Below are positions 1-7,291 of a DNA stretch of 64,000 bases, piece after piece; position 1 is the stretch's first letter, and each line of letters begins with the position of its first letter. Location: the NCBI GenBank assembly GCA_910589395.1, contig CAJUTL010000003.1:1-64000 (forward strand). The letters are read 5' to 3'. Both the position numbers and the translations under genes were made by a program. The notes under the pieces are model-generated. The model did not search any database, was not told where the DNA came from, and saw nothing but the letters and a program-made list of their open reading frames with translations. This DNA comes from an uncultured Oscillospiraceae bacterium (GTDB lineage Bacteria; Bacillota_A; Clostridia; Oscillospirales; Acutalibacteraceae).

Positions 1-71
1 CCCGGAACGGGCTCGAACCGTCGACCTCTAGCGTGACAGGCTAGCGTTCTAACCAGCTGAACTACCGGGCC
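1..71 (-). tRNA. tRNA-Asp (GTC), 3' end cut by window edge
   Basis: Read on the minus strand, the sequence folds as a tRNA: acceptor 5' arm GGCCCGG, U8, a D arm with AGCTGGTTAGA, and an anticodon stem CTAGC/GCTAG closing loop CTGTCAC, which gives anticodon GTC. The T loop is TTCGAGC. The last two acceptor bases, the discriminator and any CCA lie outside the window. Confidence 0.93.
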
Positions 72-214
72 AAATGCCTGAATCATTATCAGGCAACGGT
101 TATTATACAATACAGAGATTCTGTTGTCAAGCTTTTTCTCGTCAGGAATCTTCCTGTTTTTTCCAAAAATGTTTTTTGCTCTTTTGCGAAAAAGGGCAGC
201 TTCAAAAATTTTGC

Positions 215-1099
215 TCACTTAAGCCATTCCCGGAAGATCTCTTCCGTGGTGTTGTCGGTCACATAAAAGCGGTTCATGGCGAATAAGCTTTCCTGTTTTC
301 CATAGATAAGCTCCGCTTTTCCGGGCGTGATCGCCAAAGTGGCCTTTATTCCCAACTCCTTTACCAGCTTTTGACTGAGATCATCAAAGGAACCGCCGGG
401 ATAAGCCAAAACATTCACGGGATTCCCCGCCTTTTCCTCGATCTCCGTCCGGGAACGGGTGAGATCCTTGGTTACAGCCAGGGTATATTCTTCCTCAGTT
501 TCATTGGGAAGCTTCAGAATATTGGTACGGATCTCATTGCCGGTTTCATATTTCGCCCACTGGTGCATGTCATAGGTGTGAGATTGAATGGAAATCAGGC
601 CAGAATCCACCATTTCCTTGGCTTCCGTATAGTCAAAATGGGGCGTAATGGGAAAATCCGTTTCCTTGTAGTGCTCCTTATTACCCACTGTAGCGCCGAT
701 CACAAAAATGGTAGCTTTCATGCCGCGCTCTTGCAAAATGGGAAAAGCGATCTCATAATTGCTGAGGTAACCGTCATCGAAGGTGAGGCACACCGGATTT
801 TTTGGCAGCGGCGTTCCCTCCTCCACATAGGCAATGAGTTCATCAAAGGTGACCGTGTTCTTTCCCAGCTTGTCCAGCAGCGCCAGCTCCGCTTCAAACT
901 GCCCGCGGGTAATGGTATTCGTGGATACCTGCGAGCTTTCTGAATCCTCACAGAGGTTGTGATACATCAGGATCGGAACCTCCACCCGGGCAGGCGTTTT
1001 CGCGGCGCACCCAGCTTCGGAGCCCAGCACGACGCCAGCCAGGATCAGGCAGGTGAAAAAAAGAAGGATCGGTTTTTTCATAAAGCATATCATACGCAT
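215..1099 (-). CDS. Polysaccharide deacetylase, exported or lipoprotein
   Basis: This 294-residue protein belongs to the carbohydrate esterase 4 (NodB) family, which removes N- or O-acetyl groups from cell-wall glycans or other polysaccharides outside the membrane. The family motifs are in order: LTFDDGY (metal-binding aspartates), SHTYDMH (histidine motif) and LAYPGG. The N terminus is a hydrophobic signal segment (KKPILLFFTCLILAGVVLG) followed by EAGC. The cysteine suggests a lipoprotein, but the lipobox is not canonical, so ordinary signal peptidase cleavage is possible. The start is the ATG preceded by GAAGAGG about seven bases upstream; an in-frame ATG 18 bases further in could also be used. 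It appears monocistronic. The substrate cannot be told from sequence. Confidence 0.85.
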   Translation of the reverse strand: MRMICFMKKPILLFFTCLILAGVVLGSEAGCAAKTPARVEVPILMYHNLCEDSESSQVSTNTITRGQFEAELALLDKLGKNTVTFDELIAYVEEGTPLPKNPVCLTFDDGYLSNYEIAFPILQERGMKATIFVIGATVGNKEHYKETDFPITPHFDYTEAKEMVDSGLISIQSHTYDMHQWAKYETGNEIRTNILKLPNETEEEYTLAVTKDLTRSRTEIEEKAGNPVNVLAYPGGSFDDLSQKLVKELGIKATLAITPGKAELIYGKQESLFAMNRFYVTDNTTEEIFREWLK

Positions 1100-1362
1100 A
1101 AATACCTCTTCATCGAAAACAAGCGCCACACACTGTGGCAGGACATTTCCAAAACCACAGCTTTCATAAAATGAAATGCGGCACAGCCCTCATTTCAGAT
1201 ATTACCATCAATATTTTATCATGGCAGTACCCAGGTGTCAAGAAACCGCCTTTACAGCCAGCACAGATCTTTTCACCAAGTTTCCCCGAAAAATATGTTG
1301 ACATCTACGCGGCAAAATGGTAAACTAATTGAGCAAGAAATGGAAAGCACCATTTCAGAAAT

Positions 1363-1438
1363 AGGGGTATAGCTCAGCTGGTAGAGCAGCGGTCTCCAAA
1401 ACCGCGTGCCGAGGGTTCGAATCCTTCTGCCCCTGCCA
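1363..1438 (+). tRNA. tRNA-Trp (CCA), intact, 3' CCA encoded
   Basis: Acceptor AGGGGTA pairs with TGCCCCT. The D loop contains AGCTGGTAGA, the anticodon stem GCGGT/ACCGC closes loop CTCCAAA (anticodon CCA), and the T loop is TTCGAAT. The terminal CCA is encoded. Its 3' 42 bases, from the anticodon loop onward, are repeated at 6288, so this tRNA is the likely attachment site of the integrative elements that follow. Confidence 0.95.
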
Positions 1439-1447
1439 CAGACTTGG

Positions 1448-1476
1448 CCCGGAATTCCTTGGAATTCCGGGCTTTT
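1448..1476 (+). terminator. Intrinsic terminator after tRNA-Trp
   Basis: An 11-bp perfect stem, CCCGGAATTCC/GGAATTCCGGG, with a TT loop is followed by C and TTTT. An identical hairpin sits at 6342-6370 behind the tRNA-Trp 3' relic. Confidence 0.85.
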
Positions 1477-1589
1477 CTTGTGTTTTGGGGTGGCGGGATG
1501 CGGTCTACTTTGCCGTTCTCTATGGCGTGTGTTTTGCGCTTTTTTCGTTTCTGTTCGTATCCGTTTCTAGCTTTTCCGTCTGGCACAGC

Positions 1590-1607
1590 ATCAATAAATC
1601 ATCAAAA
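1590..1607 (+). repeat. Direct repeat ATCAATAAATCATCAAAA, copy 1
   Basis: The 18-bp AT-rich sequence recurs exactly at 6180-6197 and 6484-6501, and with changes at 9802-9817 and 32501-32518. Copies 1 and 3 lie downstream of a tRNA-Trp terminator and just before an integrase 3' end. Copies 2, 4 and 5 lie about 90-115 bp before a tRNA-Trp-like relic. It behaves like an element-end or attachment-associated repeat. Confidence 0.6.
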
Positions 1608-1639
1608 AACTGCGGTTGCGCTCCCCACTCGCGCTGGCT

Positions 1640-1695
1640 CTGGCAAAAAATTGAACCCATCTCTGAGAGTCTCTTGCAGATGAACCGTTCGTTGA
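1640..1695 (-). pseudogene. Residual 3' end of a tyrosine integrase gene
   Basis: On the minus strand this stretch matches the last codons of the integrase fragment at 6538-6825: a CTGCAAG...CAGATGGGTTCAATTTTT block. The reading frame here is damaged. Only about 50 bases remain, so the call rests on the alignment with the second copy. Confidence 0.45.
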
Positions 1696-1706
1696 AACTA
1701 GAATTG

Positions 1707-2462
1707 CTATACCAATTTTCCCCAATACACAACAGAAATGTTGGAAACAATAATTGTATCACTATCAGGAGCAAAAGTATTCATCAAATCCCATAACTCC
1801 TGTACATATTCCCTCTGCTCTTTTGTGTTTGGGGACGGCGCATAAGATGATGACAAACTGCGGTTAATAAACCTTTCCTTCGTATATTCTAATGGGAAGT
1901 CAAATCTCTGCTGATGCATATCAGTCCCAAATATTTTTTCAAACAAAGGTATAGATTTATCTAAGCCATGACACAAAGAAGTAAAATTCGGGCAAAATTT
2001 TTTGCATATCTCATGCTGATGATATGTAAATTCGTCTGTATAATTACGGGCATTTGCAACTGTAAAAAGTATACCGTCTGGTTTCAAAATGCGTTTACTC
2101 TCAAGGCAAAATTTATCTGTGTCAAACCAATGGAATGCTGAAGCTGCTGTTATCAAATCAATACTATTTGGGGAAAGCGTAGTATCCTCAGCAGACGCAG
2201 CTATGGAGACAAAATGCACATTACCTATAAACTCCTGCTCCGCTTCCAATCTCATCTTCTCATTGGGTTCGATACAAAACACATCAAATCCTCGGTTTAG
2301 GAGTTCTCTGGCAAAAATGCCTGTGCCTGAACCAACATCTGCAATTTTGGCGTTCTTCTTTAAAATTTTTGTACATAGCAAATCAATAACACCGGGAGCA
2401 TATCCATGCCTACCTTTTGAATAATTTGAGACACAGTTTGAAAACATATTCTCGTTTGTCAT
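1707..2462 (-). CDS. Class I SAM-dependent methyltransferase
   Basis: This 251-residue protein has a Rossmann-type methyltransferase core. The SAM-binding glycine motif ADVGSGTGIFARELL starts near residue 40, an acidic residue ends strand 2 (CIEPNEK), and the IDLITAASAFHWFD segment holds the post-motif region typical of the UbiE/Methyltransf_11 group. The substrate cannot be inferred. The start is the ATG with GGAGTG upstream. The gene is clearly AT-richer than neighbouring chromosomal genes, with many AAA/ATA-type codons, which suggests horizontal acquisition. It sits exactly between an integrase N-terminal piece (2550-2852) and a leftover of an integrase 3' end (about 1645-1690), so it seems to have replaced the middle of an integrase gene. 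Confidence 0.75.
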   Translation of the reverse strand: MTNENMFSNCVSNYSKGRHGYAPGVIDLLCTKILKKNAKIADVGSGTGIFARELLNRGFDVFCIEPNEKMRLEAEQEFIGNVHFVSIAASAEDTTLSPNSIDLITAASAFHWFDTDKFCLESKRILKPDGILFTVANARNYTDEFTYHQHEICKKFCPNFTSLCHGLDKSIPLFEKIFGTDMHQQRFDFPLEYTKERFINRSLSSSYAPSPNTKEQREYVQELWDLMNTFAPDSDTIIVSNISVVYWGKLV

Positions 2463-2549
2463 TATCTCACTCCGCAAATATCTGATGTCTGGATTATAGC
2501 ACATAATAGTTAATCTCGCAACAATTTTCTTTACAAAAAGATTTGGTGT

Positions 2550-2852
2550 TCAACCGAATAGGTAATCACAGCAGTCATAGGTTGTGCGCTCCACTGAGGG
2601 AAACTTAAAAACCTGTAGCCAGTGGGTCATGCTCTCCTTGAGCGTTTTGCGGGATTCATCGGACTCCTGCAAGACATCGTTAAAGGCCGCAACGTAGTCG
2701 GTCATCTTCTTGGTGACTTCTGCCTTGGTAGTACCGGAGAACGATTTACGCTTACGTTCTCCTTTTTCATCCATGTACCAGACTGTGACGCCCCAGCGGT
2801 CGTCGGTTCTCTTAAAGGCTTTTCCATTCGTGAGCAGTTTCTTTTGAACCAT
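2550..2852 (-). pseudogene. Tyrosine integrase, N-terminal fragment
   Basis: The 100-residue reading frame (MVQKKLLTNGKAFKRTDD..., then WGVTVWYMDEKGERKRKSFS) matches the arm-binding domain and start of the core-binding domain of phage/Tn916-type tyrosine recombinases. It stops shortly after the TTYD segment, where normal integrases continue for about 280 more residues with the catalytic Arg/His/Tyr domain. A good ribosome site (AAAGGAGG) precedes the ATG, so translation starts could still occur. No recombinase activity is expected. The methyltransferase gene begins just downstream, which suggests a replacement or insertion event at the break. Confidence 0.75.
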
Positions 2853-3348
2853 GCTTGTCAGCCTCCTTTCTCAGCACACCACAATACCACACCTCGCCGA
2901 GAAAGTCCACTGACATTTTTCTTACTTTTCTTCTTGCTCCTTTGATAAATTCCTTTCTTTGTTTAGCGGTGCAAATTTCGAGCGCTCACCAAAGCCCTTA
3001 CAACTCCCCTTTAGGGGCAGGGGGAGAACCGAGTTTCCCGGCTCCTGCGGACGGCGTATAGCCGGACGCTATGCTTGTCCTGCCCTATAGGCAGGTTTTC
3101 TCGTGCATTAATTTGCACAATCTCCTTCATAAAAGCCCTCTATCAACCGACCCCTGATTTTCAGAAAGAAAAATCCCTCATTTTGCCCCAACGGTCGGCT
3201 CTGCCGTCCGATGTCACCAGCGCGGTAGACCCCGCGCTTTAACCTGCTTGTCTTTTTGACGGTTTTCTGCGCCCTTTTCACTGGATATTCTCGCACACTA
3301 TTGCATATCCGTGTTCTTCCTGATCCGATAGATACCACCCTTCTCCCG
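2853..3348. other. Gene-poor stretch, mobile-element debris
   Basis: About 500 bases without a convincing gene. It contains one copy (near 2953-2983) of a CTTTGTTTAGCGG...GCAAATTTCGAG motif that recurs near the other relics of this window, and several short GC hairpins (for example around 3008-3030 and 3082-3096). A 76-codon frame on the minus strand (3108-3338) shows no recognisable domain and is not called as a gene. Confidence 0.4.
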
Positions 3349-4374
3349 TTACTTCATCACCATCTCCGTATCCGCAGGCAGCTGCACCGGCGTGGGAGCA
3401 GGCTCCGCCAAGTACCAGTAGGCCACCGTGGTGTAGTCGTCATACCGAGGCCCGGTCCAGCCCAGATTGTCCAAAACCATGCGGAAATCCCGGTCAAAAT
3501 AGACCGGGTCCTTTACATGCCAGCGGTAAAGAAGGAAGCGCTTCTGGTGGTTGTACATCTCGTCGGTGTCGCCCAGAATGGCATAAAGCCCGGTATAAAG
3601 CCCCGAGAACGTCTGGTAGCGGTGCTGATATACATCGTTGCCAAAGGCATAGGCCCCGCCGAAATAGTCCTCGGTGCCGGTGTAATTCATGGTTGGGTAG
3701 TGGTCGCCGTCGATATACATTTTGGCCTCGCCTTCCACCCAGCAGGTGTTGTGGCCGTTCATGCCAGCGGCAAGGCTTAGCCCCGCAAAGCAGCCTTTCC
3801 CCTGGATTCTGTCCACCACCGTATAGCTGCGCCCCCTTTGAACCGGGTGCTCCTGCCGGTAGGCGGCGTGGAAATAGCCGCTATTTTCAGCCACTGCTCC
3901 ATGCCAGCCGGAGATCATGTAAAACAAGGTCTGCTTTTCGGCTCCGCGGTTCTCCATGGTAATCCGGCAGCGCTTTTGAAAGGGCATCTCCCAGTAGCAG
4001 TTATACCCCCGGCCCGGGGCCACCAGCACCATGGCGGAGTTCAAAACCGGGTAGTTCCCGTCCCGGTCTGCGAAATTTTCGTCATAGGCGCAGCCAAAAA
4101 ATGCGGAGATGGGCGCCTCCACCGAGGGCCGTTCCAAGCCATCCCAATAGATCCGAAGCACAAAGGAATGTCCGATGTACCCGGTGAACCACATATGGGT
4201 AATCATCCCCGGCCCCTCCGTGTTGCAGAGCGTCACGGTTTCGCCCGGCGCGATGTCGATGCATGGACGCAGCTTTTCGCAGTCCCCGCCCCGTGAGCCG
4301 CCGCCCCAGGTCCCGGTAGGATTCTCCGCCGAAAAGCCGAAAGATTTTCTGTCATTCATTTCATAAACGCTCAT
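3349..4374 (-). CDS. GH172 (DUF2961) glycoside hydrolase
   Basis: This 341-residue protein covers the GH172/DUF2961 family, whose studied members act on difructose dianhydrides or alpha-arabino/fructofuranosides. It shows the family hallmarks TWGGGSRGG near the N terminus, GPGMITHMWFT, and NYTGTEDYFGGAYAFG. Glu214 and Glu235, 21 residues apart, are candidates for the catalytic pair. There is no signal peptide, so it is probably cytoplasmic. It is the second gene of a two-gene operon, 23 bp behind the GH32 gene, with its own site AGAGAGGG. The pairing suggests breakdown of fructans or fructose-containing oligosaccharides or dianhydrides. Alternative furanoside substrates cannot be excluded. 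Confidence 0.82.
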   Translation of the reverse strand: MSVYEMNDRKSFGFSAENPTGTWGGGSRGGDCEKLRPCIDIAPGETVTLCNTEGPGMITHMWFTGYIGHSFVLRIYWDGLERPSVEAPISAFFGCAYDENFADRDGNYPVLNSAMVLVAPGRGYNCYWEMPFQKRCRITMENRGAEKQTLFYMISGWHGAVAENSGYFHAAYRQEHPVQRGRSYTVVDRIQGKGCFAGLSLAAGMNGHNTCWVEGEAKMYIDGDHYPTMNYTGTEDYFGGAYAFGNDVYQHRYQTFSGLYTGLYAILGDTDEMYNHQKRFLLYRWHVKDPVYFDRDFRMVLDNLGWTGPRYDDYTTVAYWYLAEPAPTPVQLPADTEMVMK

Positions 4375-4397
4375 ACTGATTCCCTCTCTGCTGTACC

Positions 4398-5879
4398 TTA
4401 CAGCATCTCAAACACACAGATATTTTCCGCGTCGGAACCGACGGTGATCTCGCCGCTCAGCACGTCCTCCTCAGCCTCCATCGAACCATACACCGTGCCG
4501 CCGTCTCCAAAATATTCCACAATACCGTGGTCTACGATCAAAGTAAGCGGCTGGGCGGAATCTCCGACCTCCATTTCTGTCGCGCCCACTTTTACAATAT
4601 GTTTCTCGCCCGATTTCCAGTTGATCACCGCGATCACCGGCTTGCCGCCCATGGGGACCGCGACTTTCCCATTCTCGACCGTATGCTCCCGGTACTTTGA
4701 AAAGCGTTTCCAGATTTCCTGCACTGGTCGGAAACACATTTTCCAGCCGCCATCCACTTTCATCAGCGACAGCTCTGTGGGAATGGACATCATCCCCCGA
4801 AAATTGCCCCGGTGGTTCTCCGTGCGGAGCCAGGCCACGCTCACCGTACGGCCCTCTATGCCCGCGAAGGTCTGGGCGGCGTAGCCAAGGTCTGTGCTGT
4901 AGGCGGTCAGCACTTCGGTTTCCGGCGTGAACCGGTAGCCGTCAAACTCGCCTACCATGTAATAGCCGTCGGCGGACCAGAACACCCACTTCTTTTCGCC
5001 GACCTCTGCGCCGAGGGCATTGTCCACCTCCAGCCGGAACAGATCCGGACACTCCCACATTTTATCCGCTGTGAACCGCTGGCTTTCCGTCCAATGGAGC
5101 AGGTCTTGGGAGCGGAAAATGGCGAACTCATTCCCGTCCAGGAATAGCACCATCACATAGGCAGCGCTCTCCTCATGATAGAACACCTTTGGGTCGCGGT
5201 TGCCACCCATAATATGGCCTAAAACCAGGCCGTGCTTTTCTAGGCTCTCACCGCCGTCAGTGGACACGGCCAGCCGCTGAGTATGCTGGTTCCCGGCATC
5301 AATAGACCACTGGTTGCACCCGCCCGAGGCCGTGTACAAGAACAGCAGGGCGTCTTTTCCAAAGCCCGCCGTATTCTCCCTGTCCTGCCACGCGCACCCG
5401 GAGTAAGCCGTGCCATACTCATCCGGCTCCATGGCCATGGGCCTATGCTCCCAGGTTATCATATCCTGGCTCACTCCGTGGCCCCAGTGCATATTCCCCC
5501 ATTCTGTTCCAAAGGGGTTCCACTGGTGGTAAAGGTGGTATACGCCGTTCGCGTAAATCAGACCGTTGGGGTCGTTAATCCAGCCGGTTTCAGCGGCAAA
5601 GTGGATCTGGGGGCGAAAAGCATATTCAGTGGCAGGCCTTTTGTCCTGGCAGTGTATCTTCTCTCCCGCACCGGCCGGTATCTCTCCAGCGATTTCGATG
5701 GTCTTGCCCACATATTTTTCCACGTCCATAGCACTGTAGAAATCTACATTATCATCCGTGCCCAGGCTGATGTCTGCCTCTTGAAACTTCTGCCCATCAG
5801 AATAAAAATGTAGCTTCACCACGGGGCTTTTTTTGTCCACCGGCAGACAGAGATATCGTGCTGTGATTGGAAACGTCAT
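4398..5879 (-). CDS. GH32 fructan hydrolase (levanase/inulinase/invertase type)
   Basis: This 493-residue protein is a GH32 beta-fructofuranosidase. All three catalytic motifs are present: WINDPNG with nucleophile Asp103, RDPKVFY near 228 as transition-state stabiliser, and ECPDLF with acid/base Glu276. About 85 residues precede the propeller and resemble the small N-terminal domain seen in some bacterial levanases. A C-terminal beta-sandwich follows from about residue 390. No signal peptide is seen, so short fructans are probably cleaved after uptake. The start ATG has AGGAGG seven bases upstream. A promoter with a matched 17-bp spacer lies about 55-80 bp upstream. The cassette lies between tRNA-Trp-derived repeats and may have arrived on an integrative element. 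Confidence 0.9.
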   Translation of the reverse strand: MTFPITARYLCLPVDKKSPVVKLHFYSDGQKFQEADISLGTDDNVDFYSAMDVEKYVGKTIEIAGEIPAGAGEKIHCQDKRPATEYAFRPQIHFAAETGWINDPNGLIYANGVYHLYHQWNPFGTEWGNMHWGHGVSQDMITWEHRPMAMEPDEYGTAYSGCAWQDRENTAGFGKDALLFLYTASGGCNQWSIDAGNQHTQRLAVSTDGGESLEKHGLVLGHIMGGNRDPKVFYHEESAAYVMVLFLDGNEFAIFRSQDLLHWTESQRFTADKMWECPDLFRLEVDNALGAEVGEKKWVFWSADGYYMVGEFDGYRFTPETEVLTAYSTDLGYAAQTFAGIEGRTVSVAWLRTENHRGNFRGMMSIPTELSLMKVDGGWKMCFRPVQEIWKRFSKYREHTVENGKVAVPMGGKPVIAVINWKSGEKHIVKVGATEMEVGDSAQPLTLIVDHGIVEYFGDGGTVYGSMEAEEDVLSGEITVGSDAENICVFEML

Positions 5880-5930
5880 ATGCTTTTCCTCCTGGTATCT
5901 TTTTGCTTTTCAAAGATTATAGCATTGCAG

Positions 5931-5959
5931 ATAATAGCATTGCAGCGCGATAAAGTCAA
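5931..5959 (-). promoter_or_regulatory. Promoter of the GH32-GH172 operon
   Basis: On the minus strand, TTGACT (5954-5959) and TATTAT (5931-5936) are separated by exactly 17 bp. The sequence CTGCAATGCTATTAT is followed at once by CTGCAATGCTATAAT, a 15-bp near-perfect tandem repeat spanning the -10 region and transcript start. It could offer a second -10 or act as an operator. Confidence 0.65.
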
Positions 5960-6179
5960 CTGAAATGAAAGACCGTTCAAGTTTTGAGTGTTGCCAAACT
6001 ATGCTCTCTATTGTCGAAATCATATTATTTTTCTTCTTTGTTTTGCAGCACAAATTTTGAGCTGTCGAACTCTTGACAGTTAGCTTGTGTGCATGGTATT
6101 ATCTATGTAGTTTTCTGAGAGTTTTTTCAGACAAGCAGATGAAAAAAGCCCTTTTTGAGGGCTGAGAAAATCCAACATC

Positions 6180-6332
6180 ATCAATAAATCATCAAAATCT
6201 TTTGTGGCGTACTTTTCGGGAACACAAACGGCTCAACGGCGCGGAAAACTGGCTGTTGTATGTCCTCTCATGTCTTTTCCACATCCACTCCAAAACCGCG
6301 TGCCGAGGGTTCGAATCCTTCTGCCCCTGCCA
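6180..6332 (+). repeat. Relic of tRNA-Trp 3' end with upstream direct repeat (copy B)
   Basis: The 42 bases of tRNA-Trp from the anticodon loop to the acceptor end, plus CCA, are repeated at 6288-6332. After that, the terminator hairpin and about 220 further bases also match the region behind the intact tRNA (1394-1668). Ahead of it sits ATCAATAAATCATCAAAA (6180-6197), and another copy follows at 6484-6501. The fragment has no acceptor 5' arm or D arm, so it is not a tRNA. It is best read as the far attachment site of one element and the near site of the next. Confidence 0.75.
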
Positions 6333-6537
6333 CAGACATGGCCCGGAATTCCTTGGAATTCCGGGCTTTTCTCGTGTTTGGGGGTGGCTGGGTACGGTCT
6401 ATGGTGCCGCTCTCTATGGTGTGTATTTTGCGCTTTTTTCGTATCTGGCCGTATCCGTTTCTAACCTTTCCGTCTGGCACAGCATCAATAAATCATCAAA
6501 AATTTGCAGCGCTTTCCCCTGTGCTGGCTTGCTCCTG

Positions 6538-6825
6538 CTAAAAATTGAACCCATCTGTGATTCCTTGCAGGCGGGTCATGTCTTTTTTAACATAATATAG
6601 TTCGGTTATCTGTGAGGTGCTGTGACCCAGGAGGTCGGCCACTTGGCGGGGCGAGAGTGCCATCAGCGTTCCGTCTGGCTGACGTATACCGTTCACTAGC
6701 AAACTTCCAAACGTGTGTCTGAGGCTGTGGAGACCTTTCTGCTTTATCCCAGCAGCTTTCAAAATCCGGTAGTACCGTTTGCGGAAGTTCACCGGGCGGG
6801 TGTAGCCGCCCCATTCACAACTTCT
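6538..6825 (-). pseudogene. Tyrosine integrase, C-terminal catalytic fragment
   Basis: The frame opens after a stop codon at about 6826 and reads WGGYTRPVNFRKRYYRILKAAGI, then HSLRHTFGSLLV (catalytic His-x-x-Arg), VADLLGHS (second His) and TELYYVKKD (catalytic Tyr). These are the last 95 residues of a Tn916/phage-type integrase. The N-terminal two thirds are missing, so the gene is dead. It runs toward the tRNA-Trp relic, the normal orientation of int beside its attachment site. It is a different copy from the N-terminal fragment at 2550-2852, because the order is wrong for one interrupted gene. Confidence 0.8.
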
Positions 6826-6835
6826 TTACATTTGA

Positions 6836-6903
6836 ACTACTGCAATAGTCTTGACAGCCCCACACTATTGTGATAGTATAAACGTGCAAACTATTGCAAT
6901 AGT
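6836..6903 (+). promoter_or_regulatory. BlaI-type promoter with three operator dyads
   Basis: The promoter TTGACA (6851-6856), 17 bp, TAGTAT (6874-6879) is surrounded by three 14-bp dyads of the form ACTATTGCAATAGT: 6836-6849 (one change), 6864-6877 (ACTATTGTGATAGT, overlapping the -10) and 6890-6903 (perfect). Centre-to-centre distances are 28 and 26 bp. This matches known autorepression by BlaI/MecI dimers on ACTA...TAGT palindromes. Confidence 0.85.
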
Positions 6904-6925
6904 TTCAAAGAAAGGGCCGATAAAA

Positions 6926-7291
6926 ATGCCAATCAAACTATTCGATTCCGAACTCAAGGTAATGAACGTTCTCTGGCGCGGCGGCGACCGCACCGCCAAA
7001 GAAATTTCCGACATCCTTAAGGCCGAGACCGGCTGGAACATGAACACCACATACACCGTCATCAAAAAATGTATTGCCAAAGGGGCTATCGAGCGCAGTG
7101 AGCCAGGATTTCTCTGTCACGCCCTTATTCCAAAAGAAGCTGTGCAGGAGGCCGAGACCGACGAACTCATAGGCAAGCTGTACGACGGCTCGGTGGATAA
7201 GCTGTTCGCCGCGCTGCTGGGGCGCAAAAAGCTCTCGGCGGAGCAAATTAACCGGCTGAAACAGATGGTTGAGGGCGAGGTGGAAAAATGA
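6926..7291 (+). CDS. BlaI/MecI-family winged-helix repressor
   Basis: This 121-residue repressor starts LFDSELKVMNVLW, followed by the winged helix (TAKEISDILKAETGWNMNTTYTVIKKCIAKGAI) and a C-terminal dimerisation helix. BlaI family members bind ACTA...TAGT palindromes and are cleaved when the partner M56 protease is activated. The start MPIKLFD is chosen because it matches the family N terminus and is preceded by AAAGGG. Its stop overlaps the start of the M56 gene (ATGA), so the two are translationally coupled. The operators directly upstream predict autorepression. No beta-lactamase gene follows, so the stimulus is probably cell-wall or surface stress of another kind. Confidence 0.9.
   Translation: MPIKLFDSELKVMNVLWRGGDRTAKEISDILKAETGWNMNTTYTVIKKCIAKGAIERSEPGFLCHALIPKEAVQEAETDELIGKLYDGSVDKLFAALLGRKKLSAEQINRLKQMVEGEVEK

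Noticed and set aside
3108..3338. 76-codon frame on the minus strand in the mobile-element debris
   Set aside because: Basic low-complexity composition, no ribosome site and no recognised family.
6288..6332. Second tRNA-Trp gene
   Set aside because: Only the part from the anticodon loop to the 3' end is present. There is no acceptor 5' strand or D arm, so it cannot fold as a tRNA.
2550..6825. One integrase gene split by an insertion
   Set aside because: Both pieces are on the minus strand, but the N-terminal piece lies at the lower coordinates, the wrong order for a single interrupted gene. They are parts of two copies.
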